64,000 nucleotides of DNA from WHTK01 sp963711035 (GTDB lineage Bacteria; Chloroflexota; Dehalococcoidia; DSTF01; WHTK01): assembly GCA_963711035.1 (NCBI GenBank), contig CAVQCN010000003.1:248001-312000 (forward strand), read 5' to 3'. The notes under the pieces are model-generated. The model saw nothing but the letters and a program-made list of their open reading frames with translations. It was not told the DNA's origin and searched no databases. Numbering within the stretch: the stretch's first letter is position 1; each line of letters opens with the position of its first letter. The position numbers and the translations under genes are program-made. Positions 42,589-48,951 of this stretch are shown here, piece by piece.

Positions 42589-44120
42589 GTCGCCGGGGTC
42601 TGAGCCGTGAAGTGGGCTTCGAGGGCAGCGACCAGTGCGGGGATCGTGTGCTCCTCCGGCTCCACGTCGACGCGCAGGCCCAGGTCGCGGGCCGTGGCGG
42701 CGGTGACGGGGCCGATGCAGGCGATGACGGCATCGTGCAGCGGCGAGAGGTCGCCGCCCAGCAGCGAGGCCAGGTTGCGTATAGAGGATGACGACGCGAA
42801 GGTGGCGACGTCGATGGCGCCACTGCGCACGAGCGCCAGCGTCTCCGCGTCAGGCTCCGCGGGCGGGCGCGCCTCGTACAGGACGACCTCGTCTACCAGT
42901 GCGCCCAGGTCTTCAAGGCCGCTGACCAGGCTGGCGCTACCGCCGGCGGCGCGTGGCAGCAGCACGCGGGCGGCGTGCAGGTCGATGCCCTGCAGCGATT
43001 GGACCATCCCCTGCGAGCTGAAGTCGGCGGCGATGAGGTCGGCGCGTAGGCCGTGGGAACGCAGCGCATTCGCGGTGGCACTGCCCAGCGCGGCGAGGCA
43101 ACTGCGGCCAAAGGCGCGCACGTCGCGGCCGGTGCGCTCGAAGTACGCGAGTACGGTATCGATCGCGTTGGTGCTGGTGAAGATGCACCAACCGTAGGCG
43201 CCCTGCTCGAGCCGGCGAGACATCGCTTCGAGCTCTTCGTCGTCAGCGACGGCTGCCAGGTCGAGGGTTGCGAGCTCGACGGGCTCGGCGCCCTCGTCGC
43301 GCAGCAGCTCGGCGAGGCTGCTGGCCTGCTGCCGGGTGCGCGTCACGAGCACGCGCTTGCCGAACAACGGCCGCTGCTCGAACCAGCCTATCTGCTCGCG
43401 CAGCGCCGCGACTTTGCCGACGACGGTGAGCAGCGGCGTGCCGAGGCCGGCTTCGCGCACGGCGGCGGCGATTTCGCTGAGCTGTGCTCGGGCGCTGCGC
43501 TGGCGCGTCGTCGTGCCCCATTCGATGCTGATGGCGGGCGTCGAAGGGTCGCGGCCGCCATCGATCAGGGCGGCCGCCACGCCGGCGAGGGCGGCGCCGC
43601 CCATGAGGATAACGATCGTGTCGACGGCCGTCGCCAGGTTGCGCCAGTGGACGCTGGCCGACTCTTTGTCGTCGTCCTCGTGGCCGGTGACGACCGCGAA
43701 GGAGGAGGCGAGGCCGCGGTGCGTGACCGGCACGCCGGCGTAGGCCGGGGCCGCGACCGCGGACGTGACGCCGGGGATGACCTCGAAGGGCACGCCGGCC
43801 GCAACCAGCGCCAGCGCCTCCTCGCCGCCGCGGCCGAAGACGAAGGGGTCGCCGCCCTTGAGGCGTACGACGCGTTTGCCCTGCAGCCCCTTCTCGACCA
43901 GCGTCTGGTTGATCTGCGTCTGGGTGAGCGCCTGCCGCGCCGGCGACTTGCCGGCGAAGATCATTTCTGCGTCCGCAGGCGCGAGGCTGAGCAGCGCGGG
44001 GTTGGCGAGGCGGTCGTAGACGACGACCTCGGCACGCTCCAGACGGTCGCGGCCGGCGACGGTCAACAACCCGGGGTCGCCCGGGCCGGCGCCGACCAGC
44101 GAGACGAAGCCGTTGCTCAT
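42585..44120 (-). CDS. cobA-hemD: Fused uroporphyrinogen-III methyltransferase / synthase
   Basis: A 511-residue bifunctional enzyme. Residues 1-245 are CobA/SUMT ('SLVGAGPGDPGLLTVAGRD', 'VVRLKGGDPFVFGRGGEE'), making precorrin-2. Residues 255-505 are HemD ('GKRVLVTRTRQQASSLAELL', 'FTSTNAID'), closing hydroxymethylbilane to uroporphyrinogen III. It overlaps hemC by 4 bp and the NUDIX gene by 4 bp. The fusion is known from several phyla. Confidence 0.95.
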   Translation of the reverse strand: MSNGFVSLVGAGPGDPGLLTVAGRDRLERAEVVVYDRLANPALLSLAPADAEMIFAGKSPARQALTQTQINQTLVEKGLQGKRVVRLKGGDPFVFGRGGEEALALVAAGVPFEVIPGVTSAVAAPAYAGVPVTHRGLASSFAVVTGHEDDDKESASVHWRNLATAVDTIVILMGGAALAGVAAALIDGGRDPSTPAISIEWGTTTRQRSARAQLSEIAAAVREAGLGTPLLTVVGKVAALREQIGWFEQRPLFGKRVLVTRTRQQASSLAELLRDEGAEPVELATLDLAAVADDEELEAMSRRLEQGAYGWCIFTSTNAIDTVLAYFERTGRDVRAFGRSCLAALGSATANALRSHGLRADLIAADFSSQGMVQSLQGIDLHAARVLLPRAAGGSASLVSGLEDLGALVDEVVLYEARPPAEPDAETLALVRSGAIDVATFASSSSIRNLASLLGGDLSPLHDAVIACIGPVTAATARDLGLRVDVEPEEHTIPALVAALEAHFTAQTPAT

Positions 44121-45037
44121 CGTCCTGCCCCCGTTTCCAGTGTCAGGCCGGCGCGCGCTGCCAGCTGCTCCGCCAGCGCCACGCCGAGCGCTTCGGCGTT
44201 CTCGGGCGGTCCGCTCAGCTCGTCACACTGCACGGCGCCGTCGTCCCCGGCGACGAGCCCTCGTAACCGCAGATGACCTTGCTCCAGCGCTGCGTAGGCG
44301 CCGACGGGCAGGCGGCAGCCGGCGCCGAGGCGGCGCAGGAAGGCGCGTTCGGCGGTCATGGTGACGTGCGTGTCGGGGTCGTCGATGCACTGCAGCAGCG
44401 CCAACAGCTCGGCGTCGTCCGCACGGCACTCGACGGCGAGGACGCCCTGGCCGATGGCTGGCAGCACCTCGTCCAGCGAGAACACCTGCGTCGCGTGCTC
44501 GCCAAGGCCGAGGCGTTCGAGGCCGGCGAAAGCCAGCACAGCTGCATCGTAATTGCCGTCGCTGACCTTGCGCAGGCGCGTGTCGACGTTGCCGCGGATG
44601 CTCTCGATGGTCAGGTCGGGGCGCAGGGCCAGCAGTTGCACGGCGCGACGGCGGCTGTCGGTGCCGACGCGGGCGCCCGGCGGCAGCTGAGCCAGCGTGG
44701 CGCCGTCGCGGCCTGCGAGGGCGTCACGGGCGTCGGCGCGCGGCGGCACGGCGCCGATGGTGAGGCTAGCAGGCAGCTCGGCGGGCATGTCCTTGAGGCT
44801 GTGTACGGCGAAGTCGATTTCGCCGCCGAGCAGGCGCGCTTCAATGTCCTTGACGAAGACGCCCTGGCCGCCCAGCTGTCCCAGCGACAGGTCGCGCCTC
44901 CTGTCGCCCTCGGTGTGCACGGTGACCTGCTCGATATCGACTCCCGGTTCGGCGTCACGCAGCGCGGCGATGACGAGCTCCGTCTGGCGCAGGGCCAGAG
45001 CGCTGCCGCGGGTGCCGGCTCGCAGGCGACGCGTCAT
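44117..45037 (-). CDS. hemC: Hydroxymethylbilane synthase
   Basis: Polymerises four porphobilinogens. Starting ATG 45037 the 306 residues begin 'RRLRAGTRGSALALRQTELV'. They contain 'GVFVKDIEARLLGGEIDFAVHSLKD' in part and 'GTDSRRRAVQLL'. The dipyrromethane Cys lies in 'LGAGCRLPVGAYA'. The open frame upstream of 45037 belongs to the preceding gene. Confidence 0.95.
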   Translation of the reverse strand: MTRRLRAGTRGSALALRQTELVIAALRDAEPGVDIEQVTVHTEGDRRRDLSLGQLGGQGVFVKDIEARLLGGEIDFAVHSLKDMPAELPASLTIGAVPPRADARDALAGRDGATLAQLPPGARVGTDSRRRAVQLLALRPDLTIESIRGNVDTRLRKVSDGNYDAAVLAFAGLERLGLGEHATQVFSLDEVLPAIGQGVLAVECRADDAELLALLQCIDDPDTHVTMTAERAFLRRLGAGCRLPVGAYAALEQGHLRLRGLVAGDDGAVQCDELSGPPENAEALGVALAEQLAARAGLTLETGAGR

Positions 45038-45038
45038 C

Positions 45039-45696
45039 TCAGTTACCCGGACGCTCGGCGGCGAACGCTTCGGCGACGCCCAGGTTCTCGACAAGGCGGG
45101 CCCGCGCTTCGTCGGGGCGCCGTTGGGCGAGCAGGGCGCGGAAGCGCGGGTCGATGGCCGTTTGCCACGTCTCGGCGTCCACGGCGATGCCGCGTTGGCG
45201 CAGCTCGCCGCGCACGCTCTTCAGGACGTCGGCGAGGCCGGCGTAGTCTTCGGCCAGAAAGGCGGTCAGCTCCTCGCGCAGGCGCCGGGCCAGCGCCGGG
45301 CTGGCGCCACCGGTCGACGCCGCGACAACGACCTCACCCTGGCGCACGACGGACGGCAGGATGAAGTCGCAGTTTGGCGGGTCGTCCGCCGCGTTGACCC
45401 AGACGCCGCGGCTGCGCGCCTCAGCGGCGACTGCACTGTTGACCGCGCCGTCGTCCGTGGCGACGAAGCAGACGTCGAAGCCCTCCACGTCGCCAGTCGG
45501 CGTACTCGCGCGCGACCCAGTCGAAGCGTCCGTCCGCGCGCTGCGCCTCGAGGGCAGGCGTCAGGTCCGGCGAGACGACGGTTAGCGAGGCGCCGGCAGT
45601 GAGCAGGCCCTGCACCTTGCCCTCGGCCACGTTCCCGCCGCCGATTACGAGGCAGCGCTTGCCGCTCATCTCCACGAAGATCGGGTAATAGCCCAT
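45039..45696 (-). CDS. Precorrin-2 dehydrogenase / sirohydrochlorin ferrochelatase, one frameshift
   Basis: Met8/CysG-N type enzyme for siroheme or cobalamin branches. The N-terminus 'YYPIFVEMSGKRCLVIGGGN' plus VAEGK holds the NAD site. The rest ('DVEGFDVCFVATDDGAVN', 'NAADDPPNCDFILPSVVRQG', 'ASTGGASPALARRLR') is in another frame. An extra T in GCCGACTGGCGACGTG near 45497 accounts for the shift. Length after repair is about 218. It precedes hemC; no hemA is present. Confidence 0.85.
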
Positions 45697-45762
45697 ACAG
45701 TCATTGTAGAGCAGGTGCCCGCTTCGCCCGAATCTGCAAGAAGCTGGAAGAAGCTCTCATCT

Positions 45763-46701
45763 CTATTGCGGGCAGTCCTTCAGCGCGTTCGTGATCGTCG
45801 AGGCGTTGGCCTGCATCATCTTGATGTAGGTGTCGCCGTTGCTGCCCTTGGCGCCGAGAGAGTCGCCGTAGAGGGTGTCGATGATCTCAACGCCGGCTTC
45901 GCGCGCCACTTGCTGACTCAGTGCGGAGTTGACGGACTGCTCGGCGAAGATGGCCGGCACCTTCTCCTTGCGGATGAGGTCGACGAGGTCGGCGATGTCG
46001 GAGGCGGAGGCGGCTGCTTCCGTGGTGGTGCTGGGGATGACGGCGCCGATGACCTGGAAGCCGTACTCCTCGGCGAAGTAGCCGAAGGCGTCGTGGTCGG
46101 TGACCAACCTGCGACAGGCCTGGGGCACGGCGGCGACTTCGCTGCGAATCTCCGTGTCGAGGGCGTCTAACTGCGCGAGATAAGCGTCCGCGTTCTGCTG
46201 GTAGGTCTCGGCGTTGGCCGGATCGGCGGCGACGAGCGCGTCGCGGATGTTGCGTACCATGATCTCGGCGTTCGGCACCGAGTGCCAGACGTGCGGGTCG
46301 CCGTTGCGCGTGTCCGTCTCCGCCTGCGTTCCCTGGGTCGAGAGCTCCTGCTTCGATGCGGGCAGCAGGTCGATGCCGTCGGTGACGACGACGATAGTGG
46401 CGTTCGATCCGCCGATCGCCTTGTCGGCGAAGGCGTCGAGGTCGAGGCCGTTACGCAGGATGAGGTCGGCGCTGCTCATGGCGCGGAAGTCGCTGGGCTT
46501 CGGCTCGAAGTCGTGCGGGTCCTGGTTGCCCTGCAGCAGCGTCGTCAGGCTGATAGCGTCGCCGCCCACGTTCGCCGTCATGTCGCCGATCTGCGACGTC
46601 GTGGCGACGACCTTGAGGCGCCCGTCGCTGCTGCCACCTGAGGAGCAGGCGCTCAGGGCTGCGAAGGTGATGAGAAAGGCGGTCGCGAGCAGAAAACGCA
46701 T
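45763..46701 (-). CDS. znuA: Zinc/manganese ABC-transporter substrate-binding lipoprotein
   Basis: A 312-residue cluster A-I binding protein with lipobox ALSAC. Metal ligands are suggested by 'DPHDFEPKPSD', 'DPHVWHSVPN', 'TDHDAFGYFAEEYG' and the late 'YGDSLG'. A loop of about 15 residues lacks the long His stretch of many ZnuA, so zinc and manganese are both possible. No permease or ATPase gene is nearby. A 13-bp inverted repeat overlaps its start, and a Fur-family gene lies upstream. Confidence 0.88.
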   Translation of the reverse strand: MRFLLATAFLITFAALSACSSGGSSDGRLKVVATTSQIGDMTANVGGDAISLTTLLQGNQDPHDFEPKPSDFRAMSSADLILRNGLDLDAFADKAIGGSNATIVVVTDGIDLLPASKQELSTQGTQAETDTRNGDPHVWHSVPNAEIMVRNIRDALVAADPANAETYQQNADAYLAQLDALDTEIRSEVAAVPQACRRLVTDHDAFGYFAEEYGFQVIGAVIPSTTTEAAASASDIADLVDLIRKEKVPAIFAEQSVNSALSQQVAREAGVEIIDTLYGDSLGAKGSNGDTYIKMMQANASTITNALKDCPQ

Positions 46702-46737
46702 CTCAGTTGATACTCAATCTCAATTCAACTGAGATGC
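46698..46737. promoter_or_regulatory. 13-bp inverted repeat, probable metalloregulator operator of znuA
   Basis: GCATCTCAGTTGA (46698-46710) and TCAACTGAGATGC (46725-46737) are perfect arms with a 14-bp spacer. On the minus strand the upstream arm overlaps a -10 box (TAGCAT, 46739-46734, 17 bp from TTGCTT at 46762-46757). The other arm includes the znuA ATG. It could be a Fur/Zur operator or, if transcribed whole, an RNA hairpin hiding the start codon. Confidence 0.6.
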
Positions 46738-46819
46738 TATATCAGTTGCTGTCTTGAAGCAAGTCCGTCATGTTTGCGCACTAGGGGGAGGACGCTGATC
46801 GCTGAGAGATGAACGCTGG

Positions 46820-47245
46820 TCAGTTGCGCGCTTTGCAGCGCGGGCAGACGCCGTAGACCTCGAGGCGGTGGCTGACTACGTCGTAGTCGGTGGCTTCGCG
46901 GATGCTGTCCAGCACCGTCTCGACGTCCGCGAGGTGGACGTCCTCCGTGGCGCCGCAGCTGACGCAGACGAGGTGGTGATGGTGCGCCTGGTGGCTGAGG
47001 CGGTAGGAGACGGAGCCGTCCGACATGATCACGCGGCAGAGCAGCCCGCGCTCCTGCAGCAGCTTCAGCGTGCGATACACCGTCGCGCGGCCGATGGGCG
47101 CCATCTCTGCGGCCAGCTCTTCAGCCGTGAAGTTCTCCTCGCGGCCGGCGAGGCGCTCGAGGACCTGCTGGCGCGGCGTCGTGATCTTGAGACCGCTGTC
47201 GCGCAGCTCGTTGACCAGTTCGTCGACTTCGGAGAGGTCGGTCAT
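46820..47245 (-). CDS. Fur-family regulator, probable Zur/Mur of the znuA gene
   Basis: A 141-residue repressor with 'LKITTPRQQVLERLAGREE', 'PIGRATVYRTLKLLQERGL', the metal-site 'SHQAHHHHLVCVSCG' and the C-terminal 'CPRCKA' pair. It lies upstream of znuA on the same strand with the operator-like repeat between, so zinc or manganese sensing is likely. Its TATAAT box is 6 bp before the ATG, predicting a leaderless mRNA. Confidence 0.9.
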   Translation of the reverse strand: MTDLSEVDELVNELRDSGLKITTPRQQVLERLAGREENFTAEELAAEMAPIGRATVYRTLKLLQERGLLCRVIMSDGSVSYRLSHQAHHHHLVCVSCGATEDVHLADVETVLDSIREATDYDVVSHRLEVYGVCPRCKARN

Positions 47246-47251
47246 GGCGCC

Positions 47252-47257
47252 ATTATA
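47252..47257 (-). promoter_or_regulatory. -10 element of the Fur-family gene, leaderless
   Basis: TATAAT on the minus strand is separated from the ATG (47245) by GGCGCC only, so transcription should start at the A of ATG. No clear -35 box is seen. Confidence 0.45.
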
Positions 47258-47354
47258 GCTAGGCGGCGATCCGGGGCGGTTCGAGATCGCTTGCGGAAGC
47301 GTCGCCGATGCTGTCTGATAGAACCAGAGACGCCTGTTAACGACGAGGAACCAG

Positions 47355-47603
47355 ATGCCGATTTACGATTTTCGCTGCTCCAAGTGCGGCCTCGAGTTCG
47401 AGGTCTCCCGACCCCGCGACAAGGCCGGCGACCCGGTGCAATGTCCCCAGGACGGCGCCGAGGCGGTGCGCATCTTCAGCTCGCTGGGCTTCGTGATGAA
47501 GGGCGGCAGCGAATCGATCGCGCCGTCGTCACCGCCGCCCGCCGCGCACGACCACAGCCATGGTCACGGCCACACGCACGGCCCCGGCACGCACACGCAC
47601 TGA
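47355..47603 (+). CDS. FmdB-type zinc-ribbon protein with His-rich tail
   Basis: An 82-residue protein. Residues 1-45 are the FmdB regulatory-type ribbon (MPIYDFRCSKCGLEFEV ... CPQDG; the last Cys of the fourth ligand pair is replaced). The C-terminus is a run of HDHSHGHGHTHGPGTHTH. The His tail next to a Fur-family repressor and metal-binding lipoprotein suggests metal buffering. It is divergent from the repressor. Function unproven. Confidence 0.82.
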   Translation: MPIYDFRCSKCGLEFEVSRPRDKAGDPVQCPQDGAEAVRIFSSLGFVMKGGSESIAPSSPPPAAHDHSHGHGHTHGPGTHTH

Positions 47604-47620
47604 CGAGTGCCCGCAGCGCG

Positions 47621-47697
47621 GCAATCGGGCAAAAGGCAATCGGGCAAATCCAAGACGATACGAGCGGCCGGCTCCTTGCCTGATTGCCCTCTTGCCC
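47621..47697. repeat. Direct and inverted repeats between convergent genes
   Basis: GCAATCGGGCAAA occurs twice in tandem (from 47621 and 47636). A near-complement TTGCCTGATTGCCCTCTTGC lies at 47675-47694. Together they can form a long imperfect hairpin ending both neighbouring genes. Confidence 0.5.
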
Positions 47698-48628
47698 CTA
47701 GATCCCGACCAGTCGCATCGCTTCCTTCACCACGTCGACGTGCAGGGCGACGCGGCGTTCGAGCGCCTGCTGCTGCCCCATCTCCGCCAGGATGGCGCTG
47801 AGGCCGGTCACGTAACGCGGCAGGCCCAGGCTGGAGTTGCCGATGCCACCGGTGCCGGGCGCGCCGGTGAAGGTGCCGTCGGTGGCGCCGCCGGCGGGGC
47901 CGCGGAGGCGGAAGGTCAGCTCTTCCTGCGGCGCCTCGATCTCCTGGTTGACGGCGTCGACGATGTCGCGGGCCAGCGTGATGCCGGGCTCGGCCGGATA
48001 GCTGGCGACCGTCTGGCCCAGGTAGGCTGTGCCGCCCTGCGTGGCGGTGCGGTCGCGGTAGAAGGCCCACGATTCGTGCAGGTCCAGCACGAGCCCGACG
48101 TGGAACTCGCGCATTGCATCGACGAGATGCGCCGCCATCTGTGCCATCGGCAGGCCGTTGGGGTCGCCCGGGTAGAGGCGGTTGAGGTCGCCCAGCTCGT
48201 CCGTCGTGCGCACGAACTGCGAGATGGCGACCGTATTTGCATGCGGGACCACGATGAGGGCGCCCGCGACGGGGCGCACCGACGCGACCACCTCGTCGGC
48301 CGCCATCCAGCCGCCCGGCTCGTTGCCGTGTACGCCGCCGAGCACCATGAGGACGGGTCCGGCCAGGCCGCTGCCGAAGAGGTGCAGCGGCGTCTCAGAG
48401 GGCGTGCCGGCCATCAGCGCTCGCGTCTGCTCGCCGGCGGGCAGGACGAAGGGGCGTTGCCGTCGCGGCGGGTGACGGTTCGACGGTGGGCGAGGTCGTC
48501 TCCGTGTTCGCAGCGCCCGCAACCGCGCTCGACGGTAACGCGCTGCCGGAGCAGGCGGTCTGCAGCGCCAGAGGCAGACCTGCGAGGCCGACCAGCAGCC
48601 TTCGGCGGCTGAGACGGCGCGCGTCCAC
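47698..48628 (-). CDS. Secreted AstE/aspartoacylase-like zinc hydrolase, one frameshift
   Basis: M14-type zinc hydrolase exported as a lipoprotein or Tat substrate: 'RRLSRRRLLVGLAGLPLALQ' followed by TAC at the N-terminus. After a Ser/Thr/Pro linker the frame changes near 48470. The catalytic domain then reads 'MVLGGVHGNEPGGW' (HxxE zinc ligands), 'VVPHANTVAI', 'NRLYPGD' and 'LVLDLHES'. The family cleaves acyl-amino acids or peptides. The linker carries the indel, so it is probably an artefact. Confidence 0.78.
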
Positions 48629-48630
48629 GT

Positions 48631-48843
48631 TTAGCTGCGAACGGCCGCCGCTGTCAGCGAGTCGAGCAGGCGTTGCGACGCCTCGGTGATCTCGCGTACG
48701 GCGGTCTCGAAGGCCTCTTCGTTGCGGCGCGAAGGCTGGCGGTAACCGCTTACCTTGCGCACGAACTGCAGCGCGGCGGCTTCGATCTCATCGGGGTTGG
48801 CGGTCTCCGCGCCGCGGCGTAGCGTCTTGATGCTCCGGCACAT
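48631..48843 (-). CDS. DUF2277 family small protein
   Basis: A 70-residue protein beginning MCRSIKTLRRGAETANPDEI and including 'AAALQFVRKVSGYRQPSRRN'. This matches DUF2277, a family found widely in high-GC bacteria with no known role. It ends 2 bp before the secreted hydrolase start. The long open frame extending upstream to 49998 is only the antisense of putA. Confidence 0.88.
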   Translation of the reverse strand: MCRSIKTLRRGAETANPDEIEAAALQFVRKVSGYRQPSRRNEEAFETAVREITEASQRLLDSLTAAAVRS

Positions 48844-48951
48844 CGTTCGTCCTCCGTCCCGGCTCCCGGCCGGTCGATCAGAGGATATGCGGCGCCCGCC
48901 AGCGCGACAACAGCGCGGTGCTATGCTCGACCCGAGGACGAGGAGCAACGC

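Noticed and set aside
47621..47660. Start of a CRISPR array
   Set aside because: Only two short tandem copies with no spacers of even length and no cas genes.
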